From Planotetraspora kaengkrachanensis (lineage in GTDB: Bacteria; Actinomycetota; Actinomycetes; Streptosporangiales; Streptosporangiaceae): 64,000 nucleotides of DNA. The DNA is taken from positions 62,001-126,000 of the forward strand of contig NZ_BONV01000026.1 of assembly GCF_016862895.1 (NCBI RefSeq), in the 5' to 3' direction. Under the pieces are notes generated by a model. The model did not search any database. It had not been told where the DNA came from and worked only from the letters and a program-made list of their open reading frames with translations. Below, one piece after another: positions 23,401 to 32,252 of the stretch; position 1 is the first letter of the stretch; each line of letters starts with the position of its first letter. Position numbers and translations under genes: made by a program.

Positions 23401-24635
23401 ACCCCATGAGGCGATCGCGGAAGCGGCCCGGGGAGAACACCCGGGCCGTTCATCTGCCCTCGCCTCCGCTGCCCCGGCAGGTCCCGATCGGCCTTCCCGT
23501 GTGGCGGACCGCCGCGTGGGAGTTCGAGTCGTCCGGTGAGTACGGCGACGTGCTTGCGGGACGCATGCCGGGCTTCGCCTACAGCCGGATCGACAACCCG
23601 ACCGTCGCCGCCTTCGCCGCCGGGGTGGCCGCCATCGAGGGCGCGGCCGCGCCCGACGACGTGTCGGGTGAGGCGTTCCCCTCGGGGATGGCCGCGATCA
23701 ACACGGTCTTCCTGACCTTCCTGCGCGCTGGGGCGCACATCGTCGCGCCCGCTCCCGTCCACGGCGGGACGTACGCGCTGCTGATCGACGTGTTGTCCCG
23801 CTTCGGGGTGACCGTGGACTTCGTCGACTACTCCGACCTGCGCCGGGTCCACGCCGCGATGCGGTCCACGACGAAGATCGTGTACGCCGAGGCGCTGGCG
23901 CACCCGACGATGATGGTGGCCGACATCCGGGGTCTCTACCGGATAGCCCGTGAGGCGGGGGCCCTGCTCGTCGTCGACTCCTCCACCGCCACCCCAGTCG
24001 TGTGCCGCCCGCTCGAACACGGCGCCGACCTGGTCGTCCATTCGGCCACCAAGTACCTCGGCGGCCACGACGACAGCACCGGGGGAGTGGTGGTGGGCAG
24101 GCACGACCTGATGTCCCAGATCAGGGAGGTCAGGGTGGCCACGGGCGGCGCGCTCTCGCCGGACGACGCCTTCCTCCTGCACCGGGGGCTCGAGACGCTG
24201 ACGCTGCGCGTGCGGCGGATGTGCGCGACGGCGATGGAGGTCGCCGCCGCCGTGGCCAAGCACCCGGCCGTGCGCAGGGTCGACTATCCCGGCCTGCCGG
24301 GGCACCCGGCCCACCAGCTCGCCCGGCTCGTCTTCGACTCCGGTCCCGAGGGCACCAGGTTCGGCGCGTGCCTGACCGTGATCCCGCACGGGGGGTATGC
24401 GGCGGGCATGACCCTGGCGGACGGCCTGCGACTCGCCGGCATCGCCTCGTCCGTCGGCGGCACCCACACCAAGGTGACGCATCTCGCTTCAGTGGCGCGT
24501 TCCGACGAGGCGCTTTCCGGCGTCGACGCGGGAGCCGTGCGCTTCTCCATCGGGCTCGAGGACGCCGAAGACCTCATCATGGACGTCACCCAGGCGCTCG
24601 ACACTCTGCGTTCGACCAGTACGGCGCGCGGCTGA
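23397..24635 (+). CDS. Cys/Met-metabolism PLP enzyme (cystathionine gamma-synthase/lyase-like)
   Basis: A 412-residue PLP-dependent enzyme of the cystathionine gamma-synthase family. The Schiff-base lysine is Lys219 in [12 protein letters not shown], and the preceding [12 protein letters not shown] holds the ring-nitrogen aspartate. [10 protein letters not shown] matches the family Tyr/Arg phosphate site (usually YSRxxNPT). The C-terminal [15 protein letters not shown] is standard. The exact reaction (gamma-synthase, gamma-lyase or methionine gamma-lyase) is not clear; the spaced insertions around 77-90 ([12 protein letters not shown]) are unusual. The gene overlaps gpsA by four bases, so it is in that operon without an obvious metabolic link. 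Confidence 0.85.
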   Translation: MNPMRRSRKRPGENTRAVHLPSPPLPRQVPIGLPVWRTAAWEFESSGEYGDVLAGRMPGFAYSRIDNPTVAAFAAGVAAIEGAAAPDDVSGEAFPSGMAAINTVFLTFLRAGAHIVAPAPVHGGTYALLIDVLSRFGVTVDFVDYSDLRRVHAAMRSTTKIVYAEALAHPTMMVADIRGLYRIAREAGALLVVDSSTATPVVCRPLEHGADLVVHSATKYLGGHDDSTGGVVVGRHDLMSQIREVRVATGGALSPDDAFLLHRGLETLTLRVRRMCATAMEVAAAVAKHPAVRRVDYPGLPGHPAHQLARLVFDSGPEGTRFGACLTVIPHGGYAAGMTLADGLRLAGIASSVGGTHTKVTHLASVARSDEALSGVDAGAVRFSIGLEDAEDLIMDVTQALDTLRSTSTARG

Positions 24636-24675
24636 CAAGCCGTTTTGCCTCCCAGACGCGGTAGATTCGGGCATC

Positions 24676-25791
24676 ATGAACGAGGTTCGCGAATCACGGT
24701 CGCGTATACGTGTGGCGGTCGTCTTCGGAGGGCGCAACTCCGAGCACGCCGTCTCCCTTATGGGCGCCGGGAGCGTGCTTGAGGCGATCGACCGCTCAAA
24801 GTACGAGGTGTTCCCCATCGGCATCGCCCAGGACGGGCGCTGGGTGCTGGTCTCCGGCAGCCAGAGTTACGCGATCGAGGCGGGCCGCCTGCCCTCTGTC
24901 GAGGAGTCCGGCACGGCTCTGGCCCTGCCGTCCGAGTCGGGCTCGCTGGTCGCCCTCGAACCCGGGCAGATCCCGAGGTCCCTCGGTGAGGTCGACGTCG
25001 TGTTCCCCGTCATGCACGGCCCCTTCGGCGAGGACGGCACGATCCAGGGGTTGCTGGAGATGGCCGGGGTGCGGTACGTGGGGTCCGGGGTGCTGGCCAG
25101 CGCCGTCGGCATGGACAAGGCGTACATGAAGCTCGTTCTGCGGGCGGCCGGGTTGCCGGTGGGGCCGTTCGTCACCGTCACCGACCGCGCCTGGCGCACC
25201 GACCGCGCGAGCGTCCTCAAGGAGGTCGAGGAGCTCGGCTGGCCGGTGTTCGTGAAACCCGCCCGCGCGGGATCGTCTCAGGGCATCTCCAAGGCCCACG
25301 ACGTCGAGTCCCTCGAGGCGGCCGTCGAGTTCGCCCGCGCCCACGACCCCAAGGTGCTCGTCGAGGCCGCGATCGTCGGCAGGGAGATCGAGTGCGCCGT
25401 GCTCGAGTCGCTCGGCGACGCTCCCGCCCAGGCGAGCATGCCCGGCGAGGTGCTGGTCAGGGGCGAGCACGAGTTCTTCGACTTCGAGGCCAAGTACTAC
25501 CCCGACCAGATGGCGCTCGACGTGCCCGCGGACATCCCCGCGGAGGCGATCGAGGCGCTGCGCGGCATGGCCGTACAGGCCTTCGAGGCGCTGGGCTGCG
25601 AGGGGCTGTCCCGGGTCGACTTCTTCTACACGCCGTCGGGCGAGCTCGTGCTGAACGAGATCAACACCATGCCCGGCTTCACGTCCCTCTCGGTGGCTCC
25701 GCAGTTGTGGGCCGCCAGCGGGCTGTCGTACGCCGATCTCGTCGACCGGCTGATCCAGCTCGCCTACACCAGGCCGACGGGACTGCGCTAG
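24676..25791 (+). CDS. ddl: D-alanine--D-alanine ligase
   Basis: A 371-residue ATP-grasp enzyme that joins two D-alanines for peptidoglycan precursor synthesis. It opens RIRVAVVFGGRNSEHAVSL. It has the MHGPFGEDGTIQGLLE segment, the ATP-lid region FVKPARAGSSQGISK, and the magnesium site LVLNEINTMPGFT near the C-terminus. The length is normal. ATG at 24676 lies 40 bp after the preceding gene, so it probably belongs to the gpsA operon. Its stop is one base from that of the convergent lipoprotein gene. Confidence 0.96.
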   Translation: MNEVRESRSRIRVAVVFGGRNSEHAVSLMGAGSVLEAIDRSKYEVFPIGIAQDGRWVLVSGSQSYAIEAGRLPSVEESGTALALPSESGSLVALEPGQIPRSLGEVDVVFPVMHGPFGEDGTIQGLLEMAGVRYVGSGVLASAVGMDKAYMKLVLRAAGLPVGPFVTVTDRAWRTDRASVLKEVEELGWPVFVKPARAGSSQGISKAHDVESLEAAVEFARAHDPKVLVEAAIVGREIECAVLESLGDAPAQASMPGEVLVRGEHEFFDFEAKYYPDQMALDVPADIPAEAIEALRGMAVQAFEALGCEGLSRVDFFYTPSGELVLNEINTMPGFTSLSVAPQLWAASGLSYADLVDRLIQLAYTRPTGLR

Positions 25792-25792
25792 A

Positions 25793-26239
25793 TCACTGCG
25801 GAACGGCGGCCTTGATGGGCCCGGCGAGATCGACCTGGATGGCGGCAGGAGCGTGCTCGGGGGAGATCGTCAACTCGACGTACGCCTCGCGGTTGACGGC
25901 GGTGTACAGCGCGGGCCGCTGCGGATCGTTGAACCAGCCGACGCCGTCGACGTCCGAGACCTCGGCGGTGGGGTCCATCGCGGCCGGCCGTTCGACGCCG
26001 CAGCGCAGAGCGATCTCGCCTTCGCCCCAGACGGCCACGTACGGCGAGGCGGGCTCGGACGCGACGCGGTCGAGCCCGTCGAGCGTGCGGGGGAGCGCGC
26101 CGGCGAGTTTCTCGCACGCGGCCGCGGCCACGCCCGTGGGAGTGGGCGGGTCGACGCGCACGACGCCGGAACATCCGGCCAGGACGGTCAGGACCGCGAT
26201 GGCGGCCGCCGCTCCGGCGGGCAGGGCTGTTCTGGGCAT
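25793..26239 (-). CDS. DUF3515 lipoprotein
   Basis: A 148-residue exported protein. The signal peptide ends in a lipobox, LTVLAGC, with Cys23 as the lipidated residue. The mature part has the DUF3515 pattern: ACEKLAGALPRTLDG, a WGEGEIALRCGVERP strand with one cysteine (the other in AAACEKL, probably a disulfide) and VGWFNDPQRPALYTAVNREAYVEL. It is membrane-anchored on the outer face. DUF3515 genes are regularly found between ddl and thiL in actinobacteria; the function is unknown. The gene is convergent with ddl. Confidence 0.88.
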   Translation of the reverse strand: MPRTALPAGAAAAIAVLTVLAGCSGVVRVDPPTPTGVAAAACEKLAGALPRTLDGLDRVASEPASPYVAVWGEGEIALRCGVERPAAMDPTAEVSDVDGVGWFNDPQRPALYTAVNREAYVELTISPEHAPAAIQVDLAGPIKAAVPQ

Positions 26240-26288
26240 GGTCTTCCAGATCGGCTGTCCGGCGGCGGTCGGCGCCCGCCGTCCCGGA

Positions 26289-26522
26289 CTAGATGTGGAC
26301 TATCGGACACGTAAGCGTACGCGTGATGCCCCGCACCGCCTGAATCTGGGCCACCACGAGCTTGCCGAGTTCGTCCACGTTGCGGGCCTCGGCCCGGACG
26401 ATCACGTCATAGGGGCCGGTGACATCCTCGGCCTGTGTGACGCCCGTGATCGACGCGATCTGCCCGGCCACATCGGCGGCCTTGCCGACCTCGGTCTGGA
26501 TAAGGATGTAGGCCTGCACCAT
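26289..26522 (-). CDS. Stand-alone Lrp/AsnC ligand-binding (RAM) domain protein
   Basis: A 77-residue protein consisting only of the alpha/beta RAM domain of Lrp/AsnC regulators (MVQAYILIQTEVG, VTGPYDVIVRAEA, VRGITRTLTCPIVHI) with no DNA-binding helix-turn-helix. Such proteins form dimers to octamers, bind amino acids and may modulate full-length Lrp proteins. ATG at 26522 is preferred because GGAGGAC lies five bases upstream; GTG at 26525 would be too close. It is divergent from thiL by 47 bp. Small stand-alone RAM proteins next to thiL are common in actinomycetes. Confidence 0.85.
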   Translation of the reverse strand: MVQAYILIQTEVGKAADVAGQIASITGVTQAEDVTGPYDVIVRAEARNVDELGKLVVAQIQAVRGITRTLTCPIVHI

Positions 26523-26569
26523 CACGTCCTCCGGATAGAGATCAGTGCCGGAGCGTAACCGTACCTCGA

Positions 26570-27559
26570 ATGCACAAGGGGTGTGTCATCAGAGTCGGAG
26601 ATCTTGGTGAATTCGGTGTGATCAGGCGGATTTCGGGACGCCTACCCCAGGGGTCAGGGGTGATCCTGGGTCCCGGCGACGACGCCGCGATCCTGGAAGC
26701 ACCTGATGGACGGGTCGTGGTGAGTACCGATCTCCTGATCGAGGGTAGGCACTTTCGCCGCGATTGGTCCAGTGGGTATGACATAGGCAGAAAAGCCGCA
26801 GCACAGAATCTTTCCGACATTGTTGCCATGGGGGCCGCCCCCACGGCGATCGTGGTCGGCCTCGGATTGCCCGGTGAGGCGTCGGCCGAGTGGCTCGACG
26901 CCCTGACCGACGGATTCAGGGACGAATGCGCCCTGGTCGGCGCCACGGTCGCCGGCGGTGACATCGCGCGCTCGGACGTCGTGGTGATCGGGGTGACCGC
27001 GCTCGGTGATCTCGGCGGGCGGCGGCCGGTGACCAGGTCGGGCGCGCGCCCCGGCGACGTGGTCGCCGTGGCCGGCCGGCTCGGATACGCCGCCGCCGGC
27101 CTCGCCTTCCTCTCGGCGCGGCGGGAAGCCGCGGAGGCGGGGACGCCGGACCTCGCCGAGGAGTTCGTCGACGCCCACCGCAGGCCGGAGCCGCCGTACG
27201 CGTGCGGGCCGGAGGCGGCCGGGCTCGGCGCCACGGCCATGCTCGACGTCAGCGACGGGTTGTTGCAGGATGCCGGCCACATCGCGGCCGCCAGCGGGGT
27301 GCGGATCGTCCTCGACCCCGAGGCGCTGCCCGTGCCCGAGGCGATGGCCAGGCTCGCCGGTGAACTGGGTGCGGACCCGCTGAACTGGGTCCTCACGGGC
27401 GGCGAGGACCACGCGCTCGCCGCGACCTTCCCCCCGGACGTCTCGCTGCCGCCTTCCTGGCGTGTCATCGGGCAGGTCTCCGAGGCGGCGGGAGAGGCGA
27501 AGGCCGAGGTCACCGGGCGTGCCGAGACCTCAGGTGGCTGGGATCACTTCCGAGAATGA
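26570..27559 (+). CDS. thiL: Thiamine-monophosphate kinase
   Basis: A 329-residue kinase of the AIRS/PurM fold that phosphorylates thiamine monophosphate to the diphosphate cofactor. The N-terminal GPGDDAAILEAPDG and STDLLIEGRHFRRDW segments hold the metal-binding aspartates. AAAQNLSDIVAMGA is the glycine-rich helix, and TAMLDVSDGLLQDAG gives the second nucleotide site. ATG at 26570 has no clear ribosome binding site, so the mRNA may be leaderless. No TPP riboswitch is visible upstream. thiD lies 1.1 kb downstream. Confidence 0.94.
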   Translation: MHKGCVIRVGDLGEFGVIRRISGRLPQGSGVILGPGDDAAILEAPDGRVVVSTDLLIEGRHFRRDWSSGYDIGRKAAAQNLSDIVAMGAAPTAIVVGLGLPGEASAEWLDALTDGFRDECALVGATVAGGDIARSDVVVIGVTALGDLGGRRPVTRSGARPGDVVAVAGRLGYAAAGLAFLSARREAAEAGTPDLAEEFVDAHRRPEPPYACGPEAAGLGATAMLDVSDGLLQDAGHIAAASGVRIVLDPEALPVPEAMARLAGELGADPLNWVLTGGEDHALAATFPPDVSLPPSWRVIGQVSEAAGEAKAEVTGRAETSGGWDHFRE

Positions 27560-27629
27560 GGGGAATTTTGTGACAACGAATAATTGGCTCTGTTATTAAG
27601 TAAGGCGGTACCAACAGGAAAGGACCCTC

Positions 27630-28607
27630 ATGGGCCGCCACGCGGCAGAACATCCGGCTGGAACGGGACAACCGCATCTCCCGGACGAAGGGGCGAACAC
27701 GGCCGTCCGGTCCGGCGATCTGGCGGAGCGGCGGCAGGAGGGTCACGACACTCACCGGAGCGGGTTCCTCGGCTCCGGGCTGAGCAGCGGCTCCGGATCC
27801 GGCGACGACTCCTCGAAGGGGCTGCGCAGGCTGGCGCTCGTGTCGGGCGTCTCGGTCGTGCTTACCCTGGGTCTGATCATCGGCGGCGTGCAGGTGCTGT
27901 CCGGGCGCACCGAGCTCACCGTCCAGGCGTCGGACTCGAGTTGCGCCGCACCTGGGCAGTGCGACACCGAGCAGACGGCGGACAGCGCCCCCACCGAGGA
28001 CGACCCGGCCGGAGACGGTCCGGCGTCCTCCGCACCCACGGCGTCGGCGGGACGGACGCCGGTCGGCTCACGCAGCGCCACGCCCGGCACCACGCCCAGC
28101 GTCACGGCGGGCACGACCGCCCCGGCCACTCCGGGCACCACCCCGGCCGGGGCGCCGGCCGGCTCGCCCACCCGTGACGTCACGCAGTCGCCCGTGACGA
28201 CGCCGAGCGCCTCCACGCCGGTCGACGCCGCACCTCCTCCCGCTCCGCCTTCGGGCGACGGGGGGTCCGAGCCCGAGGCCACCCAGCCGGCCGCCTCGGA
28301 CCGGGTACGGGTGAGCGTCCGCCTCGACTGGCAGGCCGGAGGCTGGTACGGCGCGAAGGTCACCGTGCACAACGAGGCCGACGACCTTTCCTCCTGGACG
28401 GTCGCCCTGCCCCTCGAAGGCTCGGCGGTGCAGGTGGGGGCGGAGCACTGGGACCAGGACGGGGACACGTTGTCGATCGGCTCCAGCCGGAGTCTGCGCA
28501 GCGGACGCGACACGACGGTGAGCCTCACCTTCCGCGGCCGGTTCCAGGCCCCCGGCGGCTGCACCCTCGCCGGCGGCGAGTGCACCGTCTCCAGCACGAG
28601 CAGGTGA
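27630..28607 (+). CDS. Membrane-anchored protein with Pro/Thr linker and CBM2-like domain
   Basis: A 325-residue protein. A cytoplasmic N-terminus of about 65 residues is followed by one transmembrane segment (about 67-90, [20 protein letters not shown]). Then comes a 120-residue Thr/Pro/Ala/Ser-rich linker and a C-terminal beta domain of about 95 residues. The domain resembles a family 2 carbohydrate-binding module: [33 protein letters not shown], and Trp residues at typical positions. It should sit outside the membrane and may bind polysaccharide. No catalytic domain is present. ATG at 27630 follows AAAGGA. It lies between thiL and thiD with no link to thiamine. Confidence 0.75.
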   Translation: MGRHAAEHPAGTGQPHLPDEGANTAVRSGDLAERRQEGHDTHRSGFLGSGLSSGSGSGDDSSKGLRRLALVSGVSVVLTLGLIIGGVQVLSGRTELTVQASDSSCAAPGQCDTEQTADSAPTEDDPAGDGPASSAPTASAGRTPVGSRSATPGTTPSVTAGTTAPATPGTTPAGAPAGSPTRDVTQSPVTTPSASTPVDAAPPPAPPSGDGGSEPEATQPAASDRVRVSVRLDWQAGGWYGAKVTVHNEADDLSSWTVALPLEGSAVQVGAEHWDQDGDTLSIGSSRSLRSGRDTTVSLTFRGRFQAPGGCTLAGGECTVSSTSR

Positions 28608-28644
28608 GGCGGGCGGTTCCCGCGGGCCCTGGTTTGATGGGGGC

Positions 28645-29436
28645 ATGACCACCCCTCCACGCGTGCTGACGATCGCCGGCTCGGACTCAGGCGGCGGCGC
28701 CGGAATCCAGGCCGACCTCAAGACGATGCTGGCCTTGGGCGTTCACGGGATGAGCGTGATCGCCGCCGTGACGGCCCAGAACTCACTGGGCGTCCAGGGC
28801 TACTGGGAGCTTCCCCCCGAGGCGGTGCGGGCACAGCTCGACTCCGTACTCGGGGACATCGGCGCCCAGGCGATCAAGACCGGCATGCTGGCCTCCCCGG
28901 TGCTCGTGGAGACCGTCGCGGAGGTCCTTTCGGGCGTCGCCGCGCCCGTCGTGGTGGACCCGGTCGGTGTGTCCAAGCACGGCGACTCCCTCCTCGCGCC
29001 CGAGGCCGTGGGCACCGTGAAGACCCGGCTGCTTCCCTTCGCGACCGTCGTGACCCCCAACCTCTGGGAGGTGGCGCAGCTCACGGGCGTCAAGGTCGAG
29101 GACGAGAGCGATCTGCCGCGGGCGGCCGAGGCCGTCCTGGCACTCGGGCCGACGTGGGCGCTGATCAAGGGCGGGCACCTGCCCGGCGAGCCCGTGGACC
29201 TGCTCACCGACGGATCCCGGAGCTTCCGCTTCACCGCCGAACGGCACGACAACCGGCACACCCACGGCACCGGCTGCACGCTCGCCTCCGCCATCGCCTC
29301 CTACCTCGCGCTGGGACAGGACGTCCCCGGCGCGGTACGGCAGGCCAAGGAGTACGTCACCGGGGCGATCGCACACGGTTTCCCCCTCGGCGCGGGCATC
29401 GGCCCGGTCGACCACGGCTGGCGCTGGAGGTCCTGA
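28645..29436 (+). CDS. thiD: Hydroxymethylpyrimidine/phosphomethylpyrimidine kinase
   Basis: A 263-residue ribokinase-fold enzyme that phosphorylates HMP and HMP-P in thiamine synthesis. It starts [20 protein letters not shown], the canonical substrate-binding region, followed by [17 protein letters not shown]. The anion-hole motif [16 protein letters not shown] with the catalytic Cys/Asp-type site is near residue 212. The C-terminus [13 protein letters not shown] is duplicated, out of use, in the DNA just downstream. ATG at 28645 is the natural start. Confidence 0.95.
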   Translation: MTTPPRVLTIAGSDSGGGAGIQADLKTMLALGVHGMSVIAAVTAQNSLGVQGYWELPPEAVRAQLDSVLGDIGAQAIKTGMLASPVLVETVAEVLSGVAAPVVVDPVGVSKHGDSLLAPEAVGTVKTRLLPFATVVTPNLWEVAQLTGVKVEDESDLPRAAEAVLALGPTWALIKGGHLPGEPVDLLTDGSRSFRFTAERHDNRHTHGTGCTLASAIASYLALGQDVPGAVRQAKEYVTGAIAHGFPLGAGIGPVDHGWRWRS

Positions 29437-29524
29437 CCCGGGGTCAGATCAGGCGGGCGATCGGCCCGGTCGACCACGGCTGGCGCTGGAGGTCCTGACC
29501 CGGGGTCAGATCAGGCGGGCGATC
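29401..29524. repeat. Perfect 62-bp tandem duplication across convergent gene ends
   Basis: Bases 29401-29462 are repeated without a mismatch at 29463-29524. The first copy contains the last 11 codons and stop of thiD. The second contains the stop and last codons of the minus-strand membrane gene. Each copy also carries the GACCCGGGGTC palindrome that could act as a terminator stem. The duplication leaves both proteins intact and adds one non-coding copy of both gene ends. The lack of mismatches indicates a recent event. Confidence 0.95.
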
Positions 29525-30150
29525 GGGTCGGTCGCGAGGCGGCGCAGGATCGCGGCGGTCTGGGCGGCGTGTGCTGCGTCGGGCCCGGGGCGCGTGCCCG
29601 ACTCGATCGCGTCGGCGAGGGCGTTCAGCTCGCCGGAGGGCAGGAGCCCGCGGTCCCTGCCGTGCAGCCGCAGCCGTACGGGCCGGCCCGAGGGGTCCGC
29701 GGCGATCAGCCGGGGGATCCTGCGGCCCGTGGGCACCACCCGGTCGTCGGAGCCGCGGACGTACTCGGGGACGGTGTCGATCCGGACCGGTCCACTCGCC
29801 AGATCGGCGCGCCTGGTGGAGAGCGCACCCCTGATCTCGAGCGTCGTTCCCGACAACGTGGCCCGGCTCCGGAACGTCTGCAACAGGAATGTGACCACGG
29901 CCACCGCGGCGATCATCGCGATCAGCGCGAAGAATCCCGCGAACAGGACGGCCCCGCCGTAGAGGATGCCTCCGTTGTCCGGCGCCATCGAGTCGGGCAG
30001 GCCGGAATCGGCCTCGACCGCGAAGAAGGCGGAAGACACGAGAGCGCCCACGCCGACGACGCCCGCGAGGATGCCGAGGAAGAAGACCCCGAAGACCGAG
30101 GCGGCGATCTTCTGCCCAGTGGTCGCGTGAACGCTTATCCGAGTGATCAC
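29506..30150 (-). CDS. Two-helix membrane protein with cytosolic C-terminal domain (unknown)
   Basis: A 214-residue protein that I cannot name. Two hydrophobic segments are clear, at about 18-42 (VFGVFFLGILAGVVGVGALV) and 65-90 (LYGGAVLFAGFFALIAMIAAVAVVTFLL). A beta-rich domain of about 80 residues (ATLSGTTLEIRGALSTRRADL and onward) with a PH-like pattern follows, then a helical tail. The start is GTG at 30150. It is convergent with thiD and divergent or neutral relative to rpmB. Membrane location and a PH-like fold are inferred from pattern only. Confidence 0.7.
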   Translation of the reverse strand: MITRISVHATTGQKIAASVFGVFFLGILAGVVGVGALVSSAFFAVEADSGLPDSMAPDNGGILYGGAVLFAGFFALIAMIAAVAVVTFLLQTFRSRATLSGTTLEIRGALSTRRADLASGPVRIDTVPEYVRGSDDRVVPTGRRIPRLIAADPSGRPVRLRLHGRDRGLLPSGELNALADAIESGTRPGPDAAHAAQTAAILRRLATDPIARLI

Positions 30151-30258
30151 AGTTCGGATGCTAACCGGGGCCTTCGCGTAGCGGAACTTTCTACGCGGAA
30201 CCGGCAGGGAACGCGAAAGCCCGCCACCTCACGGCGACGGGCTCGGCGGAATCTCAGG

Positions 30259-30444
30259 TCAGCGGGTGACCTTGCCTGCCTTGATGCAGGAGGTGCACAC
30301 GTTCAGCCGCTTCGGCGTCCCCTCGACCACCGCGCGCACGGTCTGGATGTTGGGGTTCCAGCGGCGGCGAGTACGGCGGTGCGAGTGGGAGACGTTGTTG
30401 CCGAAGATCGGCTTCTTGGCGCAGATGTCGCAGACGGAAGCCAC
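30259..30444 (-). CDS. rpmB: 50S ribosomal protein L28
   Basis: A 61-residue L28. It begins MASVCDICAKKPIFGNNVSHS and ends LNVCTSCIKAGKVTR. Both CxxC pairs (Cys5/Cys8 and Cys50/Cys53) are kept, so this is the zinc-binding C+ form, not the zinc-independent paralogue that many actinobacteria induce through Zur. GTG at 30444 follows GAAGGAG. It is divergent from the DAK2 gene, as usual in this group. Confidence 0.96.
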   Translation of the reverse strand: MASVCDICAKKPIFGNNVSHSHRRTRRRWNPNIQTVRAVVEGTPKRLNVCTSCIKAGKVTR

Positions 30445-30655
30445 GGTAAATCGCTCCTTCAAAATCAGTCGATCGGCCCGGTCCGCGTCGAGAGCGGCCC
30501 ATCCGAGCAATGCCGGGACAACCGGCTGGCCAGACGAGGATATCCGATGTCAGCCGCTGCACACCAAACGGAGATCCCGGCGAACGGGGATAATCTCGTA
30601 TCCGCCAACGGTAGCGCATCGGGGGAGTCGCGCGTTTGGAAGGAAGGACAGCGGA

Positions 30656-32215
30656 ATGCTGGACGTGCTCGACCCCCCGGCCGTGCGGCGCTGGTTCCGG
30701 CACTGCGCGGACGCGCTCGGCAGGGCCAGGGCGGAGATCGACGCCCTCAACGTCTTCCCCGTGCCCGACGGCGACACAGGAACCAATCTGCATCTCACGC
30801 TGCTCTCGGCCGCGGAGGCGCTGGACGGCCTGCCCGGCGACGCGGGCCGGGACACCACCTGGCGGACGCTCGCCCGCGGCGCGCTGCTCGGGGCGAGGGG
30901 CAACTCCGGAGTAATCGTCAGCCAGGCCATCAGGGGGCTGGCCGACGTCCTCAGGCAGGCCGAGGGCCGCGGCGCCGATCTCCGCGACGGCCTGGTCAAG
31001 GCGGCGGAGCTGGCCAGGGCCGCGGTCGTCCGCCCCGTCGAGGGCACGCTGCTCAGCGTCCTGTCCGCGGTGGCGGGAGCCGTACGGGACGCTCCCGACG
31101 ACCTCGCCGAGGTCTCGAGACGGGCGGCGGAGGAGGCGCGCAGGGCCCTGCGCAGGACGACCGGGCAGCTTGACGTGCTGGCCCGCAACGGCGTGGTGGA
31201 CGCGGGGGCCGCCGGGCTGGCGATCATCCTGGAGAGCCTGGCGGAGGTGGTCTCCGAGGCCTACAGCGACAGGCATGAGGTCCCCGCGCCGACCGAGAAG
31301 ATCACCGCCGAGGCGGACACGGGGGCGGGCTACGAGGTCATGTACCTCCTCGACGCCGAACAGGCCGGCGTCGACCGTCTCACGACCGTCCTCGACGCGC
31401 TGGGCGACTCCCTGGTGGTCGTCGGAGGCGACGGCCTGTGGAACGTCCATGTCCATGTGGACGACGCGGGCGCGGCGATCGAGGCGGCGCTGGGCGTGGG
31501 CCGCCCGCACCGCATCCGCGTCACCCACCTCGGCGCCCGCACGCACGAGCCGAGCCACGGGCGGGGCGTGGTGGCCGTCGCGGCGGGCGACGGCCTGAGC
31601 GCCCTGTTCCGCCAGGCGGGGGCCGTCGTCGTGCGGCGCGATCCGGGAGCGACGCCGCCCCTGGCGGCCGTGCTGCAGGCGATCAGGGAGGCCGGGACCG
31701 AGGTCGTCGTCCTGCCCAACGACGGCGGCGTCCAGGCCGTCGCGGCCGCTGCCGCGGAGGTGGCGCGCGAGGAGGGCGTGACGGTCAGCGTGCTGCCCAC
31801 GAGGGCGTCGGTCCAGGGGCTCGCGGCCCTCGCCGTCCACGACCACCTCCGCCGCTTCGACGACGACGTGGTCGCGATGACCGACGCGGCGGGTCACACC
31901 CGTCACGGTCATGTGTGGGTCGCCGACCGCGAGGTGATGACGAGCGCGGGGCTCTGCGGCCCGGGAGACGTCCTCGGGGTCGTCGACGGCGAAGCCGCCC
32001 TCATCGGCACGGCGCTCGCCGGCACGGCCGTCGAGGTGGCCCGTCGCCTCCTTTCGGAGGGCAGTGAGCTCGTGACGCTCGTGACGGGCGAGGACGCCCC
32101 TGACGACGTCCTGCGGGCCGTGCGGGACCATCTGGAGCGCACCCGGCCGGACGTCGAGGTGACCGTCTTGGCGGGAGGTCAGGGCGGCTATCCGCTCCTC
32201 ATCGGCGTCGAGTGA
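30656..32215 (+). CDS. DAK2-domain protein, fatty acid kinase FakA-like (YloV)
   Basis: A 519-residue two-domain protein. The N-terminal DAK2 kinase domain shows the ATP/metal motif NVFPVPDGDTGTNL (about residues 30-43) and the glycine loop LLGARGNSGVIVSQ. The C-terminal half is the FakA/DegV-associated domain (YEVMYLLDAE, VVVLPNDGGVQAV, VSVLPTRASVQGLAAL). In Firmicutes FakA with a FakB lipid carrier phosphorylates fatty acids for phospholipid synthesis. In actinobacteria the family is found, as here, just upstream of recG. No FakB gene is seen in the window. ATG at 30656 has AGGACAGCGGA upstream. The substrate in this organism is inferred. Confidence 0.85.
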   Translation: MLDVLDPPAVRRWFRHCADALGRARAEIDALNVFPVPDGDTGTNLHLTLLSAAEALDGLPGDAGRDTTWRTLARGALLGARGNSGVIVSQAIRGLADVLRQAEGRGADLRDGLVKAAELARAAVVRPVEGTLLSVLSAVAGAVRDAPDDLAEVSRRAAEEARRALRRTTGQLDVLARNGVVDAGAAGLAIILESLAEVVSEAYSDRHEVPAPTEKITAEADTGAGYEVMYLLDAEQAGVDRLTTVLDALGDSLVVVGGDGLWNVHVHVDDAGAAIEAALGVGRPHRIRVTHLGARTHEPSHGRGVVAVAAGDGLSALFRQAGAVVVRRDPGATPPLAAVLQAIREAGTEVVVLPNDGGVQAVAAAAAEVAREEGVTVSVLPTRASVQGLAALAVHDHLRRFDDDVVAMTDAAGHTRHGHVWVADREVMTSAGLCGPGDVLGVVDGEAALIGTALAGTAVEVARRLLSEGSELVTLVTGEDAPDDVLRAVRDHLERTRPDVEVTVLAGGQGGYPLLIGVE

Positions 32216-32252
32216 CCCGCCTTGTCGGTGGTCCGGGGTAGAAACTGGATCC

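Noticed and set aside
21969-24482. 837-codon minus-strand frame opposite plsC-gpsA-PLP gene
   Set aside because: It overlaps three recognised genes; its composition is that of an antisense frame in GC-rich DNA.
26523-26569. TPP riboswitch before thiL
   Set aside because: The gap is only 47 bp and lacks the conserved thi-box elements; none is seen before thiD either.
29463-29498. Second thiD fragment as a pseudogene
   Set aside because: It is only the tail of the 62-bp tandem duplication and is better described as a repeat.
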